A DNA stretch of 8,509 nt from an uncultured Eubacteriales bacterium (GCA_900313855.1 OMSZ01000368.1:1-8509); one strand, 5' to 3'; counted from the stretch's first letter, positions 1 to 7,933 are shown. Translations and numbers: made by a program. The notes: generated by a model from the sequence alone, not told the origin.

Positions 1-58
1 AGCCGGTTGATATGAAAATGACACCTGCCAATAGCAAAAATGATACTATTTTTCTCAT
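1..58 (-). CDS. N-terminus of an exported protein, probably a lipoprotein (partial, runs off the left edge)
   Basis: Only 19 complete codons are visible, reading MRKIVSFLLLAGVIFISTG. This is a typical export signal: two early positive residues (R2, K3), then a hydrophobic core from about residue 4 to 16, ending in small residues. The next codon begins with T, so a cysteine is possible and would make a lipobox-like S-T-G-C, but the window ends there. A strong ribosome site, AAAGGGGG (65-72), lies 6 bases before the ATG. The gene starts 28 bases after the stop of the GH1 glycosidase on the same strand and is probably the next gene of that operon. By context a sugar-binding lipoprotein of an ABC importer would make sense, but nothing in these residues proves it. 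It could be any secreted protein. Confidence 0.6.
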   Translation of the reverse strand, partial: MRKIVSFLLLAGVIFISTG

Positions 59-86
59 AATAAGCCCCCTTTATTGTCTTCTGCTT

Positions 87-1493
<1,407 letters not shown>

Positions 1494-1569
1494 CTACACT
1501 CCTCCTCCGTTCTGATCAAGCCTTAATAAAATGTTTAACAATTTCCGAAAAGTCTTTATAAACTGACAT

Positions 1570-2532
1570 CTACTCAAGTCCGTATTTCTGCTTGAAATTA
1601 AACAGCGCCCCGAACAGATTTGAATCATTGCGGAACTTGCATAAATCTATCTTAAAATCTTTGTATATCTGCGAGATCACTCTGATCCTCTCAACATATT
1701 TTTTGATACCTTCAATAAATCTCGGTTCGGCACTGATACCACCTCCGATAAGAATAATCTCCGGATCAAATGCCACATACAGATTAAGACAATGCTTTGC
1801 GATATTAAAATACATTTCCTCAAGCACCCTCTCCGCGTCCTCATTGCCCTCGTCTAAAAAACGGTATATCATCTCGCCCGTAACCTGCTCATGATCAAGC
1901 CCTTTAAGCTTTGCATACCTGTGACATAAAGCCGTAGTCGATGCATGTGAAGACCAGAAATAAGGTACCTTTTCAAAGGATTCGACAACGCCCATTCCCT
2001 CGATCGGAACAACCTTATCCACATCTTCAAACTTAAGCATGTCAATGGAAAATGATACTTCTCCCGCAAGTAAATGCTTACCCACATGTACATGTCTGTC
2101 CTTGATAACAGCTCCGCCTATTCCTGTCCCGAAAATGAGCACATAAGCATCCTTTACATCTGCTGCATTACCCTTCCACACTTCAGCAAGAGCGGCTGCC
2201 TTCCCGTCATTTTCAAGCGAAACCTTAACTCTCCCGCACCTTTCTTCTAACATGCTTTGTACATGCGCCTCATGCAGGTAAGGAAGCGCGCCGCCTCCAT
2301 ACACTATTCCTCTCTCCACATCAATCTGCCCGGGCATGGCAACGGCAATCCCCTCCACATTTTCATCAGCTATGCATTTATCATATATTGTCCCAAGCGT
2401 CTCAACAAAATCTGCCGGTTTGCTATAACGTGGATCAGGTGTTTTTATCTTATCCTTCTTTAGTATGTCGCCATCACTTGACATGTACGCATATTTTATA
2501 AATGTTCCCCCAACATCAAATACAAGATACAT
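1570..2532 (-). CDS. ROK family sugar kinase, candidate beta-glucoside kinase (BglK-like)
   Basis: This 320-residue ROK/actin-fold kinase begins directly with the first phosphate loop DVGGTFIK (6-13). It has no N-terminal helix-turn-helix, so it is a kinase and not a NagC/XylR-type repressor. Other motifs are the catalytic aspartate D109 in LENDGKAAALAE, the second phosphate loop FGTGIGG (134-140), a sugar-contact glutamate E158 in AGEVSF, and the adenosine-side IILIGGGIS (259-267). The CxCGxxGC zinc motif of classical glucokinases is absent. ROK beta-glucoside kinases (BglK) phosphorylate cellobiose and related glucosides at C6 with ATP. The adjacent GH1 enzyme with a 6-phosphate pocket makes this the best guess. 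Glucokinase or another hexose kinase remains possible. AAGGAGG (2538-2544), 5 bases before the ATG, fixes the start. It is the first gene of the minus-strand operon, about 42 bases from the predicted transcription start. Confidence 0.9.
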   Translation of the reverse strand: MYLVFDVGGTFIKYAYMSSDGDILKKDKIKTPDPRYSKPADFVETLGTIYDKCIADENVEGIAVAMPGQIDVERGIVYGGGALPYLHEAHVQSMLEERCGRVKVSLENDGKAAALAEVWKGNAADVKDAYVLIFGTGIGGAVIKDRHVHVGKHLLAGEVSFSIDMLKFEDVDKVVPIEGMGVVESFEKVPYFWSSHASTTALCHRYAKLKGLDHEQVTGEMIYRFLDEGNEDAERVLEEMYFNIAKHCLNLYVAFDPEIILIGGGISAEPRFIEGIKKYVERIRVISQIYKDFKIDLCKFRNDSNLFGALFNFKQKYGLE

Positions 2533-2580
2533 ACCTTCCTCCTTCTAACCAAAAATGTAAGGTCTGCAAGCTATTCTTAT

Positions 2581-2609
2581 ATTATAATTCTTTTATATCG
2601 ATTTGCCAA
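2581..2609 (-). promoter_or_regulatory. Sigma-A type promoter of the ROK-GH1 operon
   Basis: Read on the minus strand, the -35 box is TTGGCA (2604-2609), followed by a 17-base spacer and a perfect -10 TATAAT (2581-2586). Transcription should start near 2574, leaving a leader of about 42 bases before the ROK gene. The spacer and flanks are very AT-rich. No clear catabolite (cre) or dyad operator could be picked out, so how sugar controls it is not visible. Confidence 0.75.
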
Positions 2610-2644
2610 TAATATAATAAATGCCCCGTAAAAATAGTTTTTGA

Positions 2645-2673
2645 TTGACACTTTCCCTGCAATATGTTAATCT
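2645..2673 (+). promoter_or_regulatory. Promoter of the T-box/leuA transcript
   Basis: A consensus -35 TTGACA (2645-2650) is followed by a 17-base spacer and the -10 TAATCT (2668-2673), with an extended -10 TG at 2665-2666. Transcription should begin near 2680, just ahead of the T-box leader. The two divergent -35 boxes are about 36 bases apart (2609 and 2645). Confidence 0.75.
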
Positions 2674-2711
2674 TTGTATATTAATAACAACATAATCTTT
2701 ATCTGATCAAA

Positions 2712-2978
2712 TGCTATGACAAGGAGTAGTAAGGTTTTGGAGGTTTTCAGAGAGTCATCGGTTGGTGAAAGGTGACAGCGGAAGGAATCTGAACTCGCCT
2801 TTGAGCAGCCGGCTGAATGAGTTGTTATAACAACAGTAGGTACGGACGGAGCCCAACCGTTATTTATGGGAGGATATATTAGTATCCGGAATGAGTGCAT
2901 ACATATTATGTATGAATAAGAGTGGTACCGCGTAAGTTGTCTTGCGTCTCTTAAAGTATAGAGACGTGGGATTTTTTT
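2712..2978 (+). promoter_or_regulatory. Leucine T-box riboswitch leader of leuA
   Basis: This leader senses uncharged tRNA-Leu and prevents premature termination before leuA. Stem I has the basal AGTA element (near 2725-2730), a helix AAGG/CCTT (2731-2734 with 2798-2801), the AGAGAG bulge (2749-2754), and the distal helix GTCATC/GGTGAC (2754-2759 with 2771-2776) capped by the conserved GGTTGGTGAAAG. The specifier codon reads CTC (2794-2796) after GAA, matching leucine and the gene downstream. A 14-base perfect palindrome (2821-2834) forms the next stem, and the conserved CCGTTA lies at 2857-2862. Stem III-like hairpins follow, GGATA/TATCC (2872-2887) and CATACAT/ATGTATG (2898-2914). The T-box AGAGTGGTACCGCG (2919-2932) carries TGGT, which pairs with an ACCA tRNA end. 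AAGAG (2918-2922) pairs with CTCTT (2948-2952) to form the antiterminator, which excludes the terminator. Confidence 0.93.
2940..2978 (+). terminator. T-box regulated intrinsic terminator of the leuA leader
   Basis: The core stem CGTCTCT (2945-2951) pairs with AGAGACG (2960-2966) around an 8-base loop, and extends outward through G-U pairs to 2940/2971. A run of seven T (2972-2978) follows at once. The 5' arm of this stem is also the 3' arm of the antiterminator, the expected mutually exclusive switch. The remaining 106 bases to leuA (2979-3084) show only the ribosome site. Confidence 0.92.
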
Positions 2979-3084
2979 ATTGCATGTTTCTATCGAAATG
3001 TTGCCAAAAGATAATACATAATGATCAGCTTTTAAGTTACAAGACAATCGTATCAAAATGAATCAATAAGGAGGTATTTGTATT

Positions 3085-4764
3085 ATGATGGACGCTACTA
3101 AGTACAAACGCAATTATTTTATGCCGCCGGAGCAATCTCTTGAGTGGGCAAAGAAAGAATACATTGACAAGGCACCTGCATGGTGTTCTGTAGATCTTAG
3201 GGATGGAAACCAGGCTCTTATCGTACCAATGAGTCTTGAAGAGAAGATCGAATTCTTCAAAATGTTGGTTCAGGTTGGTTTCAAGGAGATCGAGGTTGGT
3301 TTTCCGGCTGCATCCGAAACCGAATATGATTTCTTAAGAGCACTTATAGAACAAAACCTTATACCTGATGATGTAACCGTACAGGTACTCACACAGGCAA
3401 GACCTCATATAATCGAAAAAACATTTGAGGCTGTAAGAGGCTGTAAGCACGCAATAGTACACGTATATAACTCAACCTCTCTTGCACAGCGCGAACAGGT
3501 ATTTAAGAAATCAAAGGATGAGATCAAAAAGATTGCTACTGATGGTGCACAAATGCTGCTTGACCTCACCAAAAAGGATGGGGGCAATTATCAGTTTGAA
3601 TACTCGCCGGAATCATTTACCGGTACAGAGGTTGAATATGCATTAGAGGTATGTAACGCTGTAATCGATGTATGGAAACCGACAGCCGACAACAAGGTTA
3701 TCATTAATCTTCCTGCTACGGTTGAAATGTCAATGCCTCACGTATACGCAAGCCAGATCGAATACATGAGTAAGAATCTCATCATGAGAGACAATGTTAT
3801 ACTCTCTCTTCATCCTCATAATGACAGAGGCTGCGGTGTTGCTGATGCAGAGCTTGGTGTTCTTGCAGGCGCTGACAGAATAGAAGGTACATTGTTTGGT
3901 AATGGTGAGCGTACAGGTAACGTAGATATAATCACTCTTGCAATGAATATGTACACACATGGTGTCGATCCTAAGCTTGATTTCTCTGAGCTTCCTAAGG
4001 TTGCAGAGCTTTATGAAAGAGTTACCGGAATGAGAATATACGACCGTTCACCTTATACAGGAAAGCTTGTATTTGCCGCATTTTCAGGTTCGCATCAGGA
4101 TGCTATCGCAAAGGGTATGAAGTGGCGTGAGGATAAAAACCTTCACGATTGGACCGTTCCTTATCTTCCTCTTGACCCTCATGATGTTGGAAGAGAATAT
4201 GAGGGCGATGTTATCAGGATCAACTCACAATCCGGCAAAGGCGGTATCGGATACGTACTTGAGCAGACCTACGGTTTCAATCTTCCGGCTAAGATGCGCG
4301 AGGATCTCGGATATGCTGTCAAGAGCGTTTCTGACCATCTTCACAAGGAATTATCTCCTGAGGAGATTCTTGGAATCTTCAACAAGGATTACGTTAATAT
4401 CAAGACCGTTATCAAATTGGAGGAATGCCATTTCGTACAGGAAAAGGACGGTACAATTTCTACCGCTCTTACAATTAAGAGGGGTGATGTATTAAAAGAA
4501 TATCACGGAAATGGTAACGGACGTTTGGATGCAGTAGCAACTGCTATCAAGAAACATTTCGACGTTGAATTCAAGCTCACATCCTATGAGGAGCATGCAT
4601 TAGAGCAGGGTTCAAACTCACAGGCATGTGCTTATGTCGGAATTGAGATGCCCGATGGAAAAACAACATGGGGCTGCGGTATCAAGAATGATATCATCGA
4701 TGCTTCAGTATGCGCATTGCTCTCTGCCGTCAATAAAGTGTTGGATGAGCAGAACATCCGCTAA
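3085..4764 (+). CDS. leuA: 2-isopropylmalate synthase, long (type 2) form
   Basis: LeuA condenses acetyl-CoA with 2-ketoisovalerate to give 2-isopropylmalate, the first committed step of leucine synthesis, in the cytoplasm. The protein has 559 residues, the length of the longer type 2 synthases best known from actinobacteria. The DRE-TIM barrel carries LRDGNQA (38-44, catalytic R39 and metal-binding D40), the metal histidines in HPHNDRG (243-249) and GNGERTGN (272-279). SGKGGIGY (383-390) follows in the linker region. The C-terminal part (about 430-559) is the LeuA regulatory domain, with GNGRLDAV (477-484) matching the leucine-binding loop, so feedback inhibition by leucine is likely. Two ATG codons are adjacent at 3085 and 3088. 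AAGGAGGT (3068-3075) leaves 9 or 12 bases, favouring 3085. The gene is transcribed alone under the leucine T-box. No leuB, leuC or leuD is present downstream, where the next gene is convergent. Confidence 0.97.
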   Translation: MMDATKYKRNYFMPPEQSLEWAKKEYIDKAPAWCSVDLRDGNQALIVPMSLEEKIEFFKMLVQVGFKEIEVGFPAASETEYDFLRALIEQNLIPDDVTVQVLTQARPHIIEKTFEAVRGCKHAIVHVYNSTSLAQREQVFKKSKDEIKKIATDGAQMLLDLTKKDGGNYQFEYSPESFTGTEVEYALEVCNAVIDVWKPTADNKVIINLPATVEMSMPHVYASQIEYMSKNLIMRDNVILSLHPHNDRGCGVADAELGVLAGADRIEGTLFGNGERTGNVDIITLAMNMYTHGVDPKLDFSELPKVAELYERVTGMRIYDRSPYTGKLVFAAFSGSHQDAIAKGMKWREDKNLHDWTVPYLPLDPHDVGREYEGDVIRINSQSGKGGIGYVLEQTYGFNLPAKMREDLGYAVKSVSDHLHKELSPEEILGIFNKDYVNIKTVIKLEECHFVQEKDGTISTALTIKRGDVLKEYHGNGNGRLDAVATAIKKHFDVEFKLTSYEEHALEQGSNSQACAYVGIEMPDGKTTWGCGIKNDIIDASVCALLSAVNKVLDEQNIR

Positions 4765-4776
4765 ACTGGCATTTAC

Positions 4777-4802
4777 AGAGTTAATGCTTTAAGCGAAACT
4801 CT
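4777..4802. other. Small inverted repeat just after leuA
   Basis: AGAGTT (4777-4782) pairs with AACTCT (4797-4802), with GCT/AGC pairing inside, 12 bases after the leuA stop. No T-run follows, so it is a weak terminator candidate. It may protect the 3' end of the leuA message or form part of the larger structured spacer. Confidence 0.45.
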
Positions 4803-4845
4803 TCTACACTATGTACTCTTGCAGTTTGTTTTATTCGTTATTATC

Positions 4846-4930
4846 GCGTGCGCTCTGTTAAAAATTTTGATTATGCTTGACTAGTTGTACCAAAGGTCAA
4901 GCAAATAAAAATTTTTACCATCCGCTACGC
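4846..4930. terminator. 85-base imperfect palindrome, probable bidirectional terminator between convergent genes
   Basis: The two halves fold onto each other with about 30 base pairs. GCGTGCG (4846-4852) pairs with CGCTACGC (4923-4930, one bulge), AAAAATTTT (4860-4868) pairs with AAAATTTTT (4908-4916), and GCTTGAC (4875-4881) pairs with GTCAAGC (4896-4902), leaving a small apical loop. Either strand reads a hairpin flanked by A and T tracts, which suits a shared terminator for leuA and the histidine kinase. The T-tract lies about nine bases beyond the inner stem and can itself pair, so this is not a textbook terminator. It may instead be the first domain of a larger structured RNA in this spacer. 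Confidence 0.6.
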
Positions 4931-4934
4931 TTTC

Positions 4935-5076
4935 ATAAGAGTTTGTTGGTATTCAGTAAATATATAAGCGATGCCAGACACGGATGTCTGGCAAGGCCCG
5001 TCGAGACAGGATGTCGAGTCCGGCGCCGGTCGCGTATTACCGGAAGTACTTAACCTGAATACTTACAAACTCTTAT
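4935..5076. repeat. 142-base element closed by 22-bp inverted repeats: structured RNA or MITE-like candidate
   Basis: The left arm (4935-4956) and right arm (5055-5076) are reverse complements at 20 of 22 positions, and one mismatch would be G-U in RNA. The arms are AT-rich and enclose a GC-rich core. The core contains the perfect 8-bp hairpin GCCAGACA/TGTCTGGC (4973-4992) with a CGGA loop, a GACA/TGTC hairpin with a GGA loop (5005-5015), the palindrome CCGGCGCCGG (5020-5029), and a CCGGT/ACCGG pairing (5026-5030 with 5039-5043). No open frame here has a believable start. A stem closing several internal hairpins is what a folded RNA would look like. Terminal inverted repeats around a short noncoding body would also fit a small non-autonomous mobile element. 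I do not recognise a named family. Confidence 0.55.
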
Positions 5077-5078
5077 AT

Positions 5079-5128
5079 ACGGACAGTGTAAGTGAGATAT
5101 CGGCATACCGTAAGACCTGTGCGTCCGT
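5079..5128. other. Further hairpin in the convergent spacer
   Basis: ACGGAC (5079-5084) pairs perfectly with GTCCGT (5123-5128), and an inner CGG/CCG hairpin (5101-5110, loop CATA) sits at the tip. It lies right beside the 142-base element and ends 21 bases short of the histidine kinase stop. It could belong to the kinase 3' untranslated region or to the same structured RNA. There is no T-run next to it on either strand. Confidence 0.4.
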
Positions 5129-5148
5129 CATACACAAGCTTGATAAAT

Positions 5149-7821
5149 TCAACTCACCTCAAAGCTTTCAAGGAAATGTTCGATACTCCTGTGAGCCTTG
5201 TCATACAACACTTTAAGAGGGGCATGTCCGGCGATCACATCATCATATCTGCCCTCCTTACAAGCATATTCCTGTCCCTGTGCAGCAAGTGCCAGTTCTT
5301 CTACTCCAAGACTTCGCATACCGCCCTTTAAGGCATGTACGAGAATCGTATATTCAGGCCAATCTCTTTCATCAAATTTATCCTGTATATCCTTCCAGCG
5401 CTGGTCCTCTAATTCTATACAATATTCAAGAAGCTCCTTATAGAGATCCCGCTGCTCACCAATATTTTCAAGTGCCGTCTTCGAATCTATAATCATATAA
5501 TCTGTATCGTCAGCAGCAGCGCTGCCCTCTACATCATCAATATCTTCAACGCTAGCCGAAACACTACCATCTTCCGAAATATTCACAACGCTATCAGTTG
5601 CACTTCCATCTTCTGAAGTATTCACAACGCTATCCGCTGCACTACTATCTTCTGAAGTACCAGTAGCGCTGCCCGTAGCACCAACAACTTCAGGAATATC
5701 TGCAATGCCTTCCGCACCACTGCCACCCGCCGCAGCATCCGCTGTATTATCCTTATCAGAAGTCACGTTCTCCCGATACTTAATATACGAATCCGGAAGC
5801 CATTTCTTAAGCACTACTCCTATATCATTAACACTTACCGGCTTTGAAAGAAAATCCTGAAAACCGTTTTTTAAAAACATCTGCTTAACATCATTGACCG
5901 CATTGGCAGTCATCGCAATTATCGGAACATTTCTATATGCTTCATTGCCGGTCTGCCTTATGATATTGACAGTTTCCACTCCGTCAAGCTCAGGCATCAT
6001 ATGATCCATGAAAACAATGTCAACCGGGTGATTATTGAGGATATTGATCGCATCCTTTCCGCTAGAGGCAAGCATACAATTAACCTTGTAAACATGTAAT
6101 ATTCCTTCAGCAACCTTTCGGTTAAGATCATTATCATCAACAACGAGCACATTAGCACCGGGGAAGGTATATGTGATATCCTTTTTCTCACTACCGTTAT
6201 AGTCACTTACATACTTTTCGCCATTTAGATTTAATATCACCGGCACAGAACAGAACGGGAGATTTATACCATATATTCTGGGGTTGATATTATATGTATA
6301 TCTCGGATCGCATAATACGAAAACCTTGAGCTTTTCGGCAGTATCTATCAAATAATTTTTATTTTTCCTATAGGCTTCTATATCAATAAGAACGTGTGTG
6401 TATTTTCCACTGTCAACAGCAATTTTTAATTCATCAATATTACTGCATTTGATGTTAGACACTCCAAGATCATCCCACATATGATCTTCCGCTTTATAGA
6501 AATAATGCAGTCTCTGCTCGGCGCCATCGCCCTTGGGTGAGACAAATGTAATAACCGCCAGATCCTTTCGTTCAAGCACAAGACTTGGCGAAGAATCCAC
6601 TATCTTCTGCGGTATATCAATAGTGACCACAGTACCTTTACCGTACTCACTTTGAATCTTGATCGTTCCATGCATCAGCTCAACTAGTTGCTTACAAATA
6701 GCCAGTCCCAGACCCGTTCCTTCTATCGAACGGTTTTTCTTCGTATCAACACGTTGAAATGATTCATAAAGATGAACAAGATCCTGCTTTTTAATTCCTA
6801 TACCTGTATCCTCGACACTTATCTTTACCCAATTCCGGCCGTCCTTGTCATAACATTTGACGTCAATAAACACACAGCCTTTTTCAGTGAATTTGACTGC
6901 ATTGGTAATAACATTTATCAGTACCTGCCGTATTCTTATTTCGTCTCCAAGTATCAGTTTGGGAATATTCGGACTTATATCGACAGTAATACTTATGTCC
7001 TTATAGCCCCTCCGAAACATTGCTGTATTAACAACCTCATAAACCGCTAAGGCAATCGAATATGGTTCGCTGCCCACATTCATTTTGCCCGATTCAAGCT
7101 TTGAAAAGTCGAGAATATCATTGATGATCGCAAGAAGATTCTGCCCTGAGGTCTGAATATTATGACAGTACTGTTCAATCTTAGGATTGTTAGTATCCTC
7201 TCTCATTATCAGCTCACTCATGCCAACTATAGCATTCATCGGTGTACGGATCTCATGTGACATATTGGCAAGAAAATCGTCCTTGCTTCTCTGTGCAAGG
7301 TTAAGCAGCTGATTCTGTATCTGGAATTCCTCAACCTTCTGCTGATAAAGCATAACAAGATAGCTTTCAGTAAGAAGATAAATTTCACAGACAATTATCA
7401 TAAGAACGTAAAACTCTATCGGAACCTTGCTTACGATAATATCATATTCCATTATCAGATCGAAAAAGATAGTCATATTAACTATAACAAAATAATAATA
7501 ATTAAGCTTTCTCTCTCCATATATGGAAAGTAAGGTTCCCGCAACCATAAATATACATATTCCAAATGCAAGTGAGCCCATTGCCGTACCTATTAAATGA
7601 ACTCCAAACATAACACACAGGGCAAAGAACACCTGACTGTAGAACTCATTTTTGACTACTATAAAGCAGGCCGATGCTAAGATGCTCATTCCCACAGAAT
7701 AAATGAAAACCTGCCACGTAACAGACTGATCCCTCTTAATTGCCGAGTAGATAACGTGCATAGCAACAAATACAAGATATTCCATTATTTCAAGATAATG
7801 CAAATTCTTAGTACTTATCAT
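5149..7821 (-). CDS. Membrane-bound hybrid sensor histidine kinase (HK - pseudo-REC - REC - HPt)
   Basis: Numbering is from the ATG at 7821 (890 residues). That start has AGGGGAG (7829-7835) 7 bases upstream. A longer reading from a GTG at 7869 would begin inside a terminator-like hairpin. About six hydrophobic segments (roughly 13-29, 37-56, 64-81, 84-101, 108-124, 135-158) form a membrane sensor with no recognised ligand domain. A helical linker leads to HisKA with phospho-accepting H189 in ANMSHEIRTP. The ATPase has N307, DTGIGI (338-343) and GTGLGLA (368-374). A receiver-like domain (about 418-534) lacks the N-terminal acidic pair and the KP motif and looks degenerate. A full receiver follows, with D562/D563, phospho-acceptor D606 in FMDHMMPELDG, T638 and K660. 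A long acidic linker leads to the HPt domain with H829 in VHALKGGMRSLG. Phosphate should pass H189 to D606 to H829 and then to an unknown response regulator not in this window. No clear promoter is visible, so some read-through from glyA is possible. The signal is unknown. Confidence 0.93.
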   Translation of the reverse strand: MISTKNLHYLEIMEYLVFVAMHVIYSAIKRDQSVTWQVFIYSVGMSILASACFIVVKNEFYSQVFFALCVMFGVHLIGTAMGSLAFGICIFMVAGTLLSIYGERKLNYYYFVIVNMTIFFDLIMEYDIIVSKVPIEFYVLMIIVCEIYLLTESYLVMLYQQKVEEFQIQNQLLNLAQRSKDDFLANMSHEIRTPMNAIVGMSELIMREDTNNPKIEQYCHNIQTSGQNLLAIINDILDFSKLESGKMNVGSEPYSIALAVYEVVNTAMFRRGYKDISITVDISPNIPKLILGDEIRIRQVLINVITNAVKFTEKGCVFIDVKCYDKDGRNWVKISVEDTGIGIKKQDLVHLYESFQRVDTKKNRSIEGTGLGLAICKQLVELMHGTIKIQSEYGKGTVVTIDIPQKIVDSSPSLVLERKDLAVITFVSPKGDGAEQRLHYFYKAEDHMWDDLGVSNIKCSNIDELKIAVDSGKYTHVLIDIEAYRKNKNYLIDTAEKLKVFVLCDPRYTYNINPRIYGINLPFCSVPVILNLNGEKYVSDYNGSEKKDITYTFPGANVLVVDDNDLNRKVAEGILHVYKVNCMLASSGKDAINILNNHPVDIVFMDHMMPELDGVETVNIIRQTGNEAYRNVPIIAMTANAVNDVKQMFLKNGFQDFLSKPVSVNDIGVVLKKWLPDSYIKYRENVTSDKDNTADAAAGGSGAEGIADIPEVVGATGSATGTSEDSSAADSVVNTSEDGSATDSVVNISEDGSVSASVEDIDDVEGSAAADDTDYMIIDSKTALENIGEQRDLYKELLEYCIELEDQRWKDIQDKFDERDWPEYTILVHALKGGMRSLGVEELALAAQGQEYACKEGRYDDVIAGHAPLKVLYDKAHRSIEHFLESFEVS
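5539..5655 (-). repeat. Three 39-base tandem repeats encoding an acidic 13-residue linker repeat
   Basis: Units at 5617-5655, 5578-5616 and 5539-5577 encode SEDSSAADSVVNT, SEDGSATDSVVNI and SEDGSVSASVEDI. The first two match at 34 of 39 bases and the third is more diverged, so duplication was stepwise and the oldest copy is drifting. They lie in the flexible linker between the receiver and HPt domains of the histidine kinase and keep the frame, so copy number could change without breaking the gene. Confidence 0.9.
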
Positions 7822-7862
7822 AAGCGAACTCCCCTGTATAAAAAATGATTTATATAGCATAA

Positions 7863-7890
7863 ACAGCACCGGATATTCTTCCGGTGCTGT
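7863..7890 (-). terminator. Probable glyA terminator hairpin
   Basis: ACAGCACCGGA (7863-7873) and TCCGGTGCTGT (7880-7890) form a perfect 11-bp GC-rich stem with a 6-base loop, 43 bases after the glyA stop. On the minus strand the stem is followed by a short T stretch, then an AT-rich region with six T at 7840-7845. The weak T-tract suggests partial termination, so some transcription could continue into the histidine kinase, whose ATG lies 41 bases further on. Confidence 0.75.
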
Positions 7891-7933
7891 CTGATATCCC
7901 TATCTCTCTAAGTAATTAAAGAAGATGTAGTTA

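Noticed and set aside
1570..2532. ROK protein as a NagC/XylR-type repressor
   Set aside because: There is no N-terminal DNA-binding domain; the protein starts with the kinase phosphate loop.
2821..2834. GTTGTTATAACAAC palindrome as a repressor operator
   Set aside because: It lies inside the T-box leader, downstream of the promoter, and fits a leader stem between Stem I and the CCGTTA element.
2667..3056. A 129-codon minus-strand open frame over the T-box region
   Set aside because: It is antisense to a T-box whose stems, specifier and terminator explain the sequence fully.
4971..5216. An 81-codon plus-strand open frame across the structured spacer and into the kinase 3' end
   Set aside because: It has no ribosome site, its codons read straight through perfect hairpins, and it overlaps the well-supported kinase on the other strand. 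It is better explained as noncoding structure.
5539..5655. CRISPR-like array
   Set aside because: The repeats are directly adjacent with no spacers, in frame, and encode a linker repeat within the kinase.
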